Source of the DNA: Anas platyrhynchos
Lineage: Eukaryota > Chordata > Aves > Anseriformes > Anatidae
Direction of reading: 5' to 3'
Length of the DNA: 64,000 nucleotides
Assembly (NCBI RefSeq): GCF_047663525.1
Contig: NC_092600.1
Span: forward strand, 5,948,001 to 6,012,000
Shown here piece after piece: positions 1 through 12,183 of the stretch (position 1 is the stretch's first letter; each line of letters starts with the position of its first letter). A program made the position numbers and the translations under genes. The notes under the pieces are model-generated. The model worked only from the letters and a program-made list of their open reading frames with translations, was not told where the DNA came from and searched no databases.

Positions 1-59
1 GGGTGCTGCAGGGGGTGCCGAGCCGCGCTAACCCCCTCCCCTCTCTGCTCTCTCCCCAG

Positions 60-3000
60 GTGTCTCCCGCAGCTCCAGCCTCTCGGAGAAGGAGCTGAAG
101 GAGGCGAAGGCGCGGAGCCGCAGGATCGTGGCGCAGCTCACCACGGCGCCCGGCCCCAGCTCCAAGGGCGTGCTGCTCTTCCACCGCCGCAAGCAGCGCG
201 TCGACGGGCTCACCGGCACCGGCACGGGGCATGGCACGGGGCTGCCACTGAGCCCGGAGCCTCGGCAAGGAGCCATGGAGGAGGGCGAGGGGCACGGCAC
301 CAGGGGGACGCCGCCGGAGCCTGCCGACGCGCAGCAGGTCCCGCTGAGCGTCTACCTGAAGGAGAACATGGCACCGGCCGCCACCAACGGGCTGCACGAG
401 AGGGAGAGGGCAGAGGGAGAGGCGGGGAGGCTTGGGGGGATGCAGGATGGCGTGGGGGGCAGCGTGGCTGCTCCTGTTCCGTCACAGAGTGTGTGCATCC
501 CCGAGCAGAAGAATGGTGAGGTGGCCAGTGCGCCCATGGGGACAGGCAGCATTAGCATAGGGACAAGTAATGCACCCGTGGGGACAGCCAGTGTGACCCT
601 GGGGACAGGCAACACGCCTGTGGGGACAGCCAAAGTGACCCTGGGGACAGGCAACGTGGAGATGCCCAGTGCGCCCATGGGGACAGCCAGTGCGCCCATG
701 GGGACAGCAAACTCACCCATGGGGACAGCCATCACACCCATGGGGACAGCAAACTCGCCCATGGGGACAGCCAGCGTGCCCATGGGGACAGCCAGCGTGC
801 CCACAGGCATGGCCAATACATCCATGGGGATGCCCAGCGCACCCATGGGGACGGCCAGCACATCCATGGGGTCAGCCAGCGCGCCCATGGGGATGCCAAG
901 TGAGCCCATGGGGATGCCCAGCGCACCCGTGGGGACAGCCAGCACCCCCCTGGGGACAGCCAGCACCCCCCTGGGGACAGCCAGCTCACCTGTGGGGACA
1001 GCCACCCCCTCCGGGCAGGCGCAGAACGGGGCTCGGAGCAGGCAGTACTACGAGGTTCACCTCACCCTGGCCAAGCCCAAGCCCGTGAAGAACCGCACGG
1101 CCAGGCCGTTCGGCACCCAGACGCCCGCCACCCCAAGCCAGGGTCCCGAGGGGGTCCCAAGCCAGCCCCCCGAGAGAGCCCCCCCTGCCCCCACCGAGCT
1201 GCCCCCGCCACCCACCTACGCGGAGACGCTGGGCAGCCCCCCGCCGCTCAGCAGGGTCCGCTCGCCCCCTGCCTACTCGGCCCTGTACCCCCCCGTGGAG
1301 CAGAAGGTGCTGCAGAGCCCCGTGCACGGGGCGGGGGCCGTGCCCCCCCTGCCCAAAACGGGCATCCTGGAGGAGTCGGCGGCCCGCAGGGCGCACAAGA
1401 AGTCCATGTTCACCTTCGTCGAGAAGCCGAAGCTGGGCCCCAACCCCGACCTGCTGGATTTGGTGCAGAGCGCGGACAGCAGGAAGAAGCAGAAGGAGCA
1501 CGGGGAGCCCGGTGCCGAGGACGAGCCCTTCGCCCTGGGGGCAGAAGCCTCCAACTTCGTCCCCAGCAGCGCGGCCAGGGGCGGGCAGCACCTCGCACCG
1601 GCCGACGATGCCCCGGCGTGGTCGTCCTGCCTCAAATCCCCCCGCATCCAGCCCAAACCCAAGCCCCAGCCCAGCCACAACCTCACCGAAGCCAGGGGGA
1701 AGGGGGCCGAGCTGTTTGCCCGCCGGCAGTCCCGCATGGAGAAGTTCATCATCGAGGCTCCCTCCCAGCCCGACCTGCTGCGCTCCCCGTCGCCCACCAT
1801 GTCCCTGCCTCCCTCCTGGAAGTACGACGCCACCGCCTGCCTCTCGCCCATGGTCTCCAGGCACCCCGTGCAGAGTCCCTGCAGGCCCTCCAAAACCCCC
1901 CCGGCGTCTCTTTACGGCGCCCTGGCGGAGAACGAGGCGTCCCAGAGGGAGCTGGAGCTCTCCAAGCACCAGCCCTACCAGCTCCAGCCTTCGCTCTTCA
2001 TCCTCTCCCCATCCAAAGTCCCACCGAGGGCCGTGCCACCGCCCAGACCCTCTCTTCCCGACGCCTACCCCTGCCCGCAGCGAACGTCCTGCCCGGCCTC
2101 TCCGTTGCCTCCTTCCCCCGTTTGGCAGCCTCCTGCCGGCGGGGCGGCCTCCAGCCCCTTCCCCGGTGCCAGCGGGGCTCTGCCCCTGCCTCCGAGCAGC
2201 CTCCCCGCTCCCGGAGCCTCGGCGGAGCTGCTGCTGGCCTCGCCGTGCCGCCGAGTGAAGGGGGGCTTCCAGGCGCCCCGGCCCTCCTACTCCACCAGGA
2301 ACGCGGGGATCGAGGCGCAGGTGTGGAAACCTTCCTTTTACTACAAGTAGTGGGGGCGGAGAGACCACGGAGAGGGTTTTGGGGCTCCCCTCCACCGGAT
2401 GAGTCCTCTCCGATTGCTCACGGGTGTGCGAAAGGCCGAACCGAGCCAAAAAAGGGGGAAAAAAAGGAGAAAAAAGAAGTAGCTCAATGGCTTCCAGGGC
2501 GGTGCAGGGGGCGAGAGGACGCGGTGCCGAGCCCCCCGGTGCACCAGGAGCCGTGTGTTTGTGCTGAGTGGGGCGGGGGGCATAAAGCACAGGGCCCCCC
2601 AGGTGGTGACAGGAGCCCAGCCGCCCCGCAGTGCCTCCGGTGCTTCCTCTCTTCTCTTGCCTGGAAACTTTCCGGAGCATCGCAGCTCTGCCTCCGTCTC
2701 TTTTCTCTCCTCCTGCATTTCCAGCCCCTCCGACTCGCAGCCTCCTCGTACCACTCACTGTGCCTGCTCCTGTCTCTCCTGCTGCTCTCTAGGGACTTGT
2801 CCTTCTTTGCTCCCACGCCGCCGAGCAGAGCCGCCAGCTCTGGGAGCAGCTCCCCGGGCAGGCAGAGGCGCTGAGCTGCTGGGGCTGGTGCTGAGCAAGG
2901 TGGGCACAGCGGGGGGACGAGGGACGGGCACGGGCAGGGCTCGGTGCCGGCGCTCTGCAGGCAGTTCCCACGGCTGTGCCAGCAAATGCGGGGTGCTCCT

Positions 3001-4498
3001 GGCTCACCCCGGGAGCAGAGGTGCCCCTCGCCCAGATTCTGGCCTCCTCGCAGCCTGGATGTTGGCCCTGTGCCTGCCCCAGCCTCTGCAGGGGGAAAAA
3101 TCAACCAGGGCAGGGACGGGGACAGGGGGCTGCCTGCGCCGAGCTCCGTGAGCCCCTCTCTCCTGCTGCTCTCCGCATTAACGAGTTGCCTTTTGACTGT
3201 GCTTTTATTTCTCCTGCCTTTTTTTCCCCCTCCTCTTTCTGAATACACTCTCGTGCACTCTCAGACTGTCTCTTCTCTTTCCTGCTGCCTCGGGAGGAGC
3301 TGCGGGGCGGTGAAACCTCGCCGCGCTCGGCACTGGGGGCTCGCACCCCCAGCACCTCAGGGGGCTCTGGCCCCACCGTGCTGTGCCACCAGCACATAGA
3401 GACAGATCCTGGCTCCTATTTGGGGCAGGGATGATGAAGCACACCCTCGGGGGGGTCGTTAATGGCCCCAAATACCCAGGCAGGTGCAGGAGCCTTCTTG
3501 CAGGGATTTAACCCAGCCCCAGCACTGCGGCGCAGGGGGATGTGCCCATGTACCCGCACCTGCCTGGAGCTCTGCTTCACCTCCAGGGCTTCAAAAATGA
3601 TCTGTGATAACAGTGGGGCATCAGACCCGTTGGCTTCTCACCCCTTTTCCCCAACACCGATGCTCTGTCCCCTTCCCCACCCCGGTGGGGCCGCTAACCT
3701 GCTCTCTGTCCCCTCCAGGACAGGCGCACGTCCCTCCCCGCCTCACCCACCTGGACGCCCCGATCTGCACGGCGCCAGGGCAGCCTGGACGGCTGGGCCA
3801 GCCCGGCCTCGGTGCCCGAGCTGGACGAGGGCCCCCCCAGGTCCCCGCCGTGGAGCGAGAGGTCCCTGTCCCCGCTGCGGCAGGACGCCGACCCCCGGGC
3901 CAGCCGGCAGATGCAAGCGCGGCTCGCCAGGAACATCATCAACGCTGCCCGCAGGAAGAGCTCCTCGCCCAAAGCCGTGGGGACCGAGGGCTCCCGGCCC
4001 TTCACCCCCCCTGCCACCAGCCCCCAGGTTATGGGGTCGCCCGGTTTGCCCCGATCCCCCCGGCCGGAGGGGTGCAGAGCCCCGGCCCCGCAGGTGGCCA
4101 CCTCCGCCTGCAGCGTGCCGGCCGCACCGGGCAGCCCCTCGCCCGGCTACAAGAGCCCCCTGCCATCGCCCCGGGTGGACGGGCCCCGCTCCTGTGCCTC
4201 CCCCGGGGTGTCCCGAGCCACCTGGGCAGAGGGACGCCGGCTCCTGCTGTCCCCAGGCTCCGCCGGGCTGTCCCCGACCCCCAAGAGCCCGCTGCCATCG
4301 CCGGTGGTGGGCGCGCGCTCCCCAGCCAAGCGCTACAGCTCCCGGTCCCCGACGGACTCGGACGTCTCCCTCGACTCCGAAGACTCGGGGGCCAAGAGCC
4401 CGGGCATCCACAGCTTCAACCTGTGTCCCCGCGGCTGGACCGGGAGCCTGCGGCTGAAACCTGGGGGGCTGCCTTCGGGGGCCCCCTGCACTTCCTAA
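60..4498 (+). CDS. SYNPO: Synaptopodin, C-terminal two coding exons (partial at 5' side)
   Basis: Actin-bundling, alpha-actinin-binding protein of podocyte foot processes and dendritic spines. The first exon seen starts after a CAG acceptor at 60, with two bases completing a split codon, and is open to a donor after 2320 (cag|gtgtgg). It joins in phase 0 to 3719-4498, giving about 1012 residues inside the window. Recognised by [18 protein letters not shown] near the start, [28 protein letters not shown] and [14 protein letters not shown], continuing into [19 protein letters not shown] and [20 protein letters not shown] and PPAY are PPxY motifs suited to WW-domain partners such as KIBRA. The ATG at 275 corresponds to the start of the human short form. 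A 159-residue heptad-repeat block occupies the S/T/P/N-rich region of the mammalian protein. Earlier exons lie left of the window. Identity is near certain; the joined exon boundary is inferred from phase and homology. Confidence 0.95.
527..1003 (+). repeat. SYNPO: Coding 21-bp minisatellite (heptapeptide repeat) in SYNPO
   Basis: About 22 head-to-tail copies of a 21-bp unit encode the heptad S-A-P-M-G-T-A with variants ([28 protein letters not shown]). One unit is shortened to five residues near 654-668. The length is always a multiple of three, so the frame is kept. The first six units are more diverged (alternating APVGTA and VTLGTG types) than the later ones, which suggests recent expansion of the 3' part. 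I do not recall a counterpart in mammalian synaptopodin. Confidence 0.93.
2321..2350 (+). other. SYNPO: Alternative short C-terminus of SYNPO made by intron read-through
   Basis: If the donor after 2320 is not used, translation continues for nine codons (VWKPSFYYK) and stops at TAG 2348-2350. The human short synaptopodin ends VWKPSFCFK, as I recall it, so the intronic tail is conserved. Read from the ATG at 275 this form would be 691 aa, close to the human 685. The stretch to 3718 is then either intron of the long form or 3' UTR of the short form. I saw no strong AATAAA in it. Confidence 0.85.
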
Positions 4499-5664
4499 AG
4501 CAGCCGGCCCCGGCCACGCCGCACCGCCAGCCCCCCGCAGTGCCACCCGAGGGGGTCCCCAGGCAGGGAGAGGCACGGGCAGGGGCTGGGGATGCGCGGA
4601 GCGTCCCCGTCCCCATCGGCGTGCCGCCGGGGTCAGCTGCCTCCCACCTGCCCGCGGTCCCATGGCCCGGCTCTATTTTTACCAGCCTAACCTTTCGGGG
4701 CAGGACTGCGTGGTCAGCAGGGAGAGCGGGGCAGCTGGCGGGGGGGACACAGCCCCTGGGTGTCCCCTGCAGCGCTGGCACCCCCATGGGCTCACTGCGT
4801 GCCCCTCAGGTGGGTGCCGTGGCCGGGACTCCCTCCCCCAGCAGGGTCTGACCCGGCTGGTTTCAGCCAAAACCAGATCTGGAGGAGGAAAATTCATGTT
4901 TTATCCCCCCGGTCCCCAAATCCTGCTTGCTTTTTTTTCAACTTTTTGACCCTAACTCCATGCAAATTCCCCCAAATTCCTCCCCAGTGATGACGAAGAG
5001 AGCCAAAGTTATTTATTGCCGTGCCGAGGGGACCGTGGGCAGGTTACCTCCCGCTGCGCCCGGGCAAAGAGAGGGCCAGCGCCACCCCCAGCACTGTCCC
5101 TGTCCCCAGCACTGTCCCTGTCCCCAGCCCCGGGCTCACCCCATCCCCACCCTATGGGACCGAGGGACCCGGCAGGGACGGAGGGCACAGAGATGGGGGG
5201 GTTGTGGGGGTCAGAAGGCAGCGGTACGGGTTGCAGAGGGTTTGGAGGAGGTCTCGGTGCGGGAGGTGACGCTGAGAGGGTCCCAGGGACAGGTCGGGGG
5301 CCCCACGGGAGGCAGCTCCCTGCACGGGGCAGAGCTCGGGGGCACGGTGCTGGCGGGGGGGTGTGCAGGGTGATGGGGAGGGGGGCAGCAGGGTGGGCAC
5401 GGTTACGTGGCAGAGCCCGGGGAGGGCAATAACGGGCCCCCACAGCGCTTCCCCTAAAAACAGGAGCCAGCCTGGGGTGCTGGGAGGTGCCAAGGCAGCA
5501 ACCCCATGCCCAGGGGACGCAGCGTGCGTGGGCCATCGGGGCACAGCCCCAGGTAGGGGACCCTCTGTCACCCCACCCCGTCCCTGCTCCCTGCCCCTCC
5601 GCCCCCCCAGGAGCTGCCCTTCCCCACCACCGCCTTCGCCACCCCGTTGTGTACCCAGCTCAGC
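4499..5664 (+). other. SYNPO: SYNPO 3' UTR
   Basis: GC-rich sequence between the long-form stop codon and the AATAAA at 5665. It contains a short direct repeat of a 'cagcactgtccctgtcccc' type near 5090-5130 and no coding signal I trust. Confidence 0.7.
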
Positions 5665-5670
5665 AATAAA
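5665..5670 (+). terminator. SYNPO: Polyadenylation signal AATAAA of SYNPO
   Basis: First canonical AATAAA downstream of the SYNPO stop on the + strand, in the context cagcAATAAAggg, followed by mixed GT-rich sequence. The implied 3' UTR is about 1.2 kb. Confidence 0.7.
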
Positions 5671-6871
5671 GGGCCGTAACCCCACCGTATCCCACTGCCT
5701 GCCTGCCTCCCACCCGCCCCGAGGGGCTCGGACACGTGCGGCCACCTCCTGCTGGTGACACCGCCCTGCTCCCCAAGGATCAGCCCCACTCGGTGCCGGG
5801 GTGACACCGTGGCGGTCCCCAAGGGCTCACCCTGCTCCTCCCCCTTTCTCAGCCAGAAATAACTGCTGGCCTGCCGCGGGACCTTGGCACCCCGGCCGGA
5901 GCCCAGCACGGCTCGGGGCGAGCAGCAGGGAGCCCCAGGTGCCGCACGGAGCCAGCTGGGGCCACCAAAAGCTGGTGGCTGTGTCCTCGTCCCCAACCCG
6001 GGCAGAGCGCATCGCCCCGGTGTCACAAGGAGCCCCCCCTGGGCAGGTAGGGGGGGTGAGGTCCCAAATTTGGGTCAGCGGGTGGGGGGCGCGCAGGGCG
6101 TGGGGACAGCCGTGGGGTGGGGAGGGCACAGAGGGAGCGGGGAGGGGGTTTGGGAGAAGGGGTGAGGGGGTCCCGGGGTCTCCAGCCGAGGATGGGAGAT
6201 ATGGGACGTGGAGCTGGCGGGGAGCCCTGTGCCAGGCACCAGCCCTGGGGGGCCCTTCACTGCCCGGGGCTTTTAGGGGATGGGGACAGCTTCAGTCAGA
6301 GCCAAGAGATGCGGGATGCGCCCAACACCAAGCCCCCAAAACTCTCCGTGCTGCTTTCTGTGTCCCGGCTGCTGCAGGATATTTTGGGCGGGCAGCACAG
6401 GGGGGGCACCTCCATCCTGCCCCCGAGGAGAGGAGCTGGGAGCTGAGGAGCCCCCCAGCCCCATCAGGGGGGGGACAGGAGGTGTCCCTGCACCCCGGTT
6501 CACCCCACTGCCCGGGCTGGGCTGGCCGTGAAGGGTCGGGGCTGCGGGTCCTGCAGTGCCCAGGAGCTGAAAATAGCTCTGCTGAGTCGCTGCGGGGCTG
6601 TCAGCACCTCTGCTCGGCCTGGGGGTGCTGCTCCGAGCGGGGCTCAGCCCTGGGGACACCGGTGCTGGGGACATTTTCTGCCCTAAAGAGGGGAGATGCT
6701 GGGTGTGGGGCAGTGCTCTCCCCCACGGGTTAACGGGGGCACCCCTGGGCCCTGCACATCCCCGGGGGGCGTCGTGGGGAGCCCCCAAGCACCCGAGGTG
6801 GGGGAAAAGAGGTGACCCCAAGCACTGCTCCCCGTGCCCAGCCGTCACCCGCGGCCACCTCTCTCCTGCAG
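5671..6871 (+). other. SYNPO-MYOZ3 spacer with MYOZ3 upstream region
   Basis: No coding exon is recognised here. It must contain the MYOZ3 promoter and any non-coding first exon, because the MYOZ3 start codon lies in an exon preceded by a pyrimidine tract and CAG acceptor ending at 6871. A muscle-type MEF2-like element (CTGAAAATAG, one mismatch from consensus) is at 6567-6576. The assignment of regulatory function is inference. Confidence 0.45.
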
Positions 6872-6927
6872 CCGGCCGGGAGCCGTCCCCATCCCATCTC
6901 CCTGCCCCAGGAGCGCGGCAGCGGGCG

Positions 6928-9816
6928 ATGACCATCATGAAACCAGACCCTGGAGATGGTAAGTGCGTGAGGGGGGGGCACAGGGAACGCCACCAAACCG
7001 TGCGAGGGGCACCCGGCAGCCGTGCCACCCTCTCCCCTGGTGTCCCCAGCGCCCCGGCTGGACCTGGGCAAGAAGGTGAGCACGCCGCAGGACGTGATGC
7101 TGGAGGAGCTCTCCCTGAGCACCAACCGCGGCTCCCAGCTCTTCCAGCAGCGCCAGAGGCGGATGCAGCGCTTCGTTTTCGAGCACCCCAGCGGCTACAA
7201 GAAGGTGGGAGCCCAGCCCCGGGCAGCAGGGTGCCCCCTCCATCCTCACATCCCTTCCTCGCAGGGCTCCAGCGGAGCAGCCACGCTCACTGAGGCTAAA
7301 AGGGGAGGAGAGGGGACGGCTCGGCAGGGTGGGTGAGCACCAAGGGGGTGCCCCACATTCCCCCACCGACCCTTTTCCTCCCTCCCTGCAGCTCCCAGCG
7401 CCGGGTGGCTCGCACGGCACCGATAAGGCTGGGCTGGAGGGGACGGCGAACAAGCGGCCGGTGGGTACCCGGAGAGGCAGCAGCTCCCCCTGCTCAGCGG
7501 GACGGGGATCCTGCACGCATCGGGTGCTGAGCCCAGAGCCTTCCCCCCACAGGCTGGGGACGCTGAGGGCCAGCAGAGCTTCCACTCGGAGCTGCACGTG
7601 GCGGCATCGCCCCAGGGCGGCCCCCCGGAGGTGCCCAAGAAATCGGAGAGAGTCTTGCAGATGGGCAGAGTCCTCAACCCGGACAACCTGGCCCCAGGTG
7701 AGCGCTCGCACCCCAAAGCCGACCCTGCTGGGATCACCGTGCGGTGCCACGGGGACCCCCAGGAGCACCCCCCCCCCCAGCTCTGGCCCTGGGAGGAGGC
7801 CCCCCGCCCAGCTCGCCCAGCAGCAGCAAATGCCGCCTCTCCCCCTGGCAGGGTACTCGGGGCCCCTCCGAGAAGTGCCCCCGGAGAAGTTCAACGTCAC
7901 CGCCATCCCCAAGGGCTACCGCTCCCCCTGGCAGGGGCTCCTCGGCGACAAGGACAAGGCTGTGGGCAGGGAGAACCAGCTGCCCCTCCGACCCTCCTAC
8001 GGGGAGTTCCTCAGCTTCAACAGGTAAGGCTGCCCGAGCTGCGGGTGCCACCATCCGTCCGTGCTCCCCGCCAGGAGCAGCTCGGGGTGGAGGAGCAGCA
8101 GGGGCAGCCCCAAGCTCTCCGAATTTCCCCGGGTACCCGAGCAGCTGCTGGAAGCGTGGGGGTGCGGGGTTAATCCCCCCACAGGGTGCTCAGAGGTCAC
8201 CAGATCCCTTCCAAATGGGATCTGGGGGGGCAGCACTGGGGCAGAGCTGAGGGAGAGGAAACCCAGCGGGCAGCCAGGGGAAAGCGGGCTGAGGGAAGGC
8301 AAGGGGAAGGCAAGGAGAAGGCAAGGAGAAGCCCAGGTGCGATGTTGGAGGAGCTGCTGTGGGTGCTCAGCTCCTTGCTTCCAGCATTTCTCCCTTTCCA
8401 GCCTCAGCATTTGTTTGTGGGCAGGGACCGAGGCAAGGGCACGGCTCTGAATAATGCTTTCCCCTGAGCCGCTTCTCCCCTCTCGCACGCTGCCGTTCTA
8501 TTTCAAGGCCCGAGCTGTTATTTAATACAGATGGATGCTAATTTAACACCGAGCCTCTTGCCACCTCCTCTAATTCTTCACTGAGGCATGAAGACTCCGA
8601 CAGCCAATCTGCTTTTAACGGGGCTTTTCATGATCTCCCAAGCTGGTGGCTTTTAACTCCCTCCTCAGTTCGTCAAATACCAAACGGCACAGAAACGCTT
8701 TTGGGAACAGCCCGGCTAGCCAGCAGCCAGCAGCCTCGCCTCGAGCTAGGTGAATCCCAGCACGGCCCACGTGTGTCCCGGGGCAAGGCCAAGTCCACCA
8801 CCTCAACAGCAGCCGCAGGGAGGCAGGCGGCTTTAATCCCAGCTTTACAAATCCGGGCTGTGATGCAGGGACCCCGCGACGGTGTGCCACTAGAGGAGAG
8901 AGTGAGAACAAAGCCCTGCAAGCGCCCGTCTTTTCCCAGAAAGGAGGCTGTTTCTGGAGCAACCCCCCCCTTCTTTTACCTTTCCCCCGCTAATTTCTCG
9001 CTAGGACGCTGTTGCAAAACAGTGCCACATTACTCATGCTCCAGCAGCTTCCCAAGGCAAACACTCCCTCGTTGGGAGGTCAGCCGTGCTGCGCCGCTCC
9101 AAAACCAACATTCCTGGCGGCCGGGGAGCTGGCACTCCGCACATTGCTCCGGGAAGGGATGACAGCTCTTGCCCCCGCACTGCTCCTCCTCTTAGTCAGA
9201 GGTGGAGAAGCCGTCCCAAAAGGCTGGCTGGAACGGGGGCCAGGAGAAAGCCTGCACATGTGCTAGAGCAATCAGGAGGCAGCAGGAGGAGCCTCGGCCC
9301 CTGCACAACACATTAGCTGCAGACAAGTCGCTGGTGGGTCCATCACCACCACCTGCTCTCCTAATCCAAGCCCTCTCACATCTCTGGCTGGTGGCAGAGC
9401 CCGTGGTGAGGCAGCAGCATGCTTCCCCCCTCCCCGTACAGCCACGGGCGCTCACGCACCCAGAGCTGGAGCTGAAGGGTGCTCTGAGCAAGGGAAGCAC
9501 CTTGCGGGGCGAGCAGCGGCTGTAACAGCATCCTGGGGGGGAAAAAAAGGGGGTGGTCGCTTGTCACGGCTATCACTGATTGCTGCTGGGCTCCTCGAGA
9601 TAAAACACGCTTTTTCCTCTCTGTGATGTGCTAAGTTCACTTGTCCTCTGCAGGACTCCCACCCCGTTTGACAGAGCAGTGCTCAGCGATCTCTTCTACG
9701 TGCCCCCCGCTGAGGTGGACCCCCTGAGTGGTCTGGAGCTGCTCGCCCAGAGACGCAACTTCAACAGAGTGCCGCAGGGCTGGGCGCGGGTCCTGCCGGA
9801 GAGCGACGAGCTGTAG
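6928..9816 (+). CDS. MYOZ3: Myozenin-3 (calsarcin-3 / FATZ-3)
   Basis: Z-disc protein of fast skeletal muscle that binds alpha-actinin, gamma-filamin, telethonin and calcineurin. Six coding exons: 6928-6958, 7050-7204, 7392-7460, 7553-7697, 7852-8023, 9654-9816; 735 nt, 244 aa (human 251 as I recall). Diagnostic segments are [20 protein letters not shown], the [16 protein letters not shown] box, [19 protein letters not shown] and the C-terminal DPLSGLELL with [18 protein letters not shown]. The last five residues ESDEL fit the E[ST][DE][DE]L PDZ-ligand motif of myozenins (ZASP/LDB3 binding). The start ATG is in an exon beginning at 6872; an ATG four codons in could also serve. The open stretch 7265-7330 was not used because no donor there keeps phase. 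The last intron (8024-9653) is the longest and holds nothing recognised beyond short purine repeats near 8290-8330. Confidence 0.93.
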
Positions 9817-10898
9817 CACCCCCCGCTCCCTTCCCCGGCGCCGCGGATGCTTTTCTCGCTAGACTCAGCCATAGTAGGGGAGAGGGGAGTGAGTGTCCTC
9901 GCCCAGCATTTTGGGAAAGCCAAGCTAGAGGTCTCGGATCGTCCTCCTTTTCCTCGGGGTTTGAACAAGCAGCGTGGGGCCTCGCTGCTGCTGCGCTGGC
10001 ACACAAGCACTGCTCCGACAGGTGGTGTCCCCGGGGAGGAATTCCACCCGAAGGACATGGAAAGGAGGTGAGGACTGCAGGACAGCAGCAGGACGAGCAA
10101 CCAGAGGCATCAGCACGTTAAAAGCAATGAGCTGAGGCTTGGCTGGACAACAGCAAGGATGAGCTGGTCACCTGCCTGCTTACTGCGCTGCCCAGACAGG
10201 GAGGGGAGCACTGGGAGCTGGAAACTCGTGCCACTTTTTCCAGAAGCTCCTGGCTAGCATGTGACTGCTGTTTTTTGGGCTTCCCACCTGCACACCTCGC
10301 TCCAACATCTCAGCCCTTCGATCCTCCGGTGCCAGGTTTGCTTCATACGGCCGGTCCACAACTGCGCCAGTCTGAGGAGTCTGAAAGAAACTGCTGGGGG
10401 ATTTGAGCAACTTCAAGTTGGGGAAGGAAAAGCAGCGCAGTCGCATCCCTACAGCAAGCACGGACTTCTTAAATGCAAAAATCAGCAGTGGGGATTTGAC
10501 TACACAGTTTTTTTTCAGCGGTGGGACATGCAGCTAGAAGTTCGTAGGAGAGCCAGCAAAAATTTAGGGAAAACCCTGCCAGCCGCTACCAAAGATCCCT
10601 GACACAACACGCTTTCTACAACTGCTTCTGTCAAGTTCTTCCTGTCACCCTTATTTAGTCCTGTGAAACCAGGAGCACTGGGATAAAAGTATTTTTTTCC
10701 GCCACTGTGGTTAAACCAGGTAAGTAAATTTTGTGGTAACGCTGCAGTTAATGGCTGCCTTGCTTGTACAGCGCATTGTAATGCCGTGCAGAGAGATTCC
10801 CAAGCAGGGATTCTGCTGCGACAACACAGCATTGAGGCAGGACACCCGCATTTCCCTGTTCTTCCCACAGAAGCATGAGGGGATAAGCAAATGTAAAG
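9817..10898 (+). other. MYOZ3: MYOZ3 3' UTR (proposed)
   Basis: Non-coding sequence from the MYOZ3 stop to the first AATAAA. Short unrelated open frames are scattered in it, none with family resemblance. Confidence 0.5.
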
Positions 10899-10904
10899 AA
10901 TAAA
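10899..10904 (+). terminator. MYOZ3: Candidate MYOZ3 polyadenylation signal AATAAA
   Basis: First AATAAA (aagAATAAAgg) downstream of MYOZ3 on the + strand. A second one lies at 11026-11031. Which one is used cannot be told from sequence. Confidence 0.5.
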
Positions 10905-12177
10905 GGTCTAGTCCTCTAATATTAAAAATTTGTGATGTACGACTGCTGTCCTGTTCTAAACATACCTCTCGTCCCTCTGTCCATCAGCTGAAGAACACAA
11001 ACACCTCTGGGGAACCTGGTTGCAAAATAAATAGCTGTAATGCACACCTTGCTTGCATTCAAGTCTGTCTGCAGTGCCCACAGGCCCTGACTGGAGCCTT
11101 GGGGACAGCGCAGCAGCACACAGCACAGCCCTCCTGATCCCCCAGCGCACCTCAGCCCCCCCAACACTGCCTGGGCTGTCTCTTACCTGACAAAAACCAA
11201 TTACCTGTGCCCACAGCTCAGCCCTTTCTCCAGGGAAGGACAGCTTGTGCTGCAGCCCTGCCGCTGGTGCCATGGACCCCCTGGCACAGCCCGCTCCTCA
11301 CCCCGGCTTTGGCAGCAGCCGAAAAAATCAAAGTCCTCAGCCGCCCTGCTCCAGGAAGCAGGGTTTAAGCAAAGTGTTGAAAAACTCATGTATTTAATGT
11401 ATTTTTTTTTTAAACAAGCAAAGGAGTCTTCAGAACAGGTCCATCATGTTTTGCTTTACAGAAAGATGCCCACAGATGAGTTACATGAAAGCAGCAGACA
11501 TACAGGGATCTCAAACTCCTCTAGCCATGTGCCCGTACATCTTATTCAATGCCAGGCTCCATGCAGTTGCTCCTACACAAACGCTATAGTTGGAGCACAG
11601 AAAGGAAAGTTTCAGGTCTTATCAAATCAGAAAGGTGCTGGATCCATCCCAGAGTTTAAGAGGAGACTCTATCCAACTGCCTTGAAAGCCCTGATCGTGT
11701 TCTGAAAATGCACAGGATGAGTCTGCAGCTGTGCTGTGCTGCTGACAGCTGCAGGGGGGGCACACGAGCACCTTCTGGGGAGCATCAGCAGGTTAAAACT
11801 GCTAACTTGTCACTCCAGGTCACGCCTGCAGCACCAGGGGGCTGCTTGCACAACCCAACTTTTCTTGCTCGGGACACGCAGGATTAGAAGTGAAGCACCA
11901 GAAGGTTTTTTTCTGTTACAAGTCTTTAAAAAGTAGGGAAAAAAATAATTCTGTGGCGCTAGTAAGGCAAAGCCATGGGTTTGGCACATTGACAAGCTTG
12001 TTTTTCAGCTCTTCTTCAGTCCTGGCTCAATGCTACACGATTAATAGGTCATTAGGGTCACAATTCAGTGGCTACTTGACACAGAGAAGTCTCTCGTTAC
12101 ACTTAAATAGTCCACAGTGTTCAGACTGAGGATATCAAACGGGCTTGAAGAGGGTTTGGTTTTTGTTTTTCCAGAAG
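10905..12177. other. Spacer between convergent MYOZ3 and RBM22 ends
   Basis: About 1.3 kb of moderate-GC sequence with no recognised gene, RNA or transposon. The two genes converge on it. Confidence 0.5.
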
Positions 12178-12183
12178 TTTATT
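12178..12183 (-). terminator. RBM22: RBM22 polyadenylation signal (AATAAA on - strand)
   Basis: TTTATT on the + strand about 275 bp beyond the RBM22 stop codon reads AATAAA in the gene's direction. It is the first one downstream of the stop. Confidence 0.75.

Noticed and set aside
986-2758. Very long open frame on the - strand (590 codons) across SYNPO
   Set aside because: It is the shadow of the GC-rich SYNPO exon; no family resemblance, and it crosses the coding minisatellite whose 21-bp unit keeps several frames open.
7265-7330. Possible extra MYOZ3 exon after an acceptor at 7264
   Set aside because: The nearby donors give lengths that break the frame into the next exon, and skipping it gives a perfect phase-0 join with family-like sequence.
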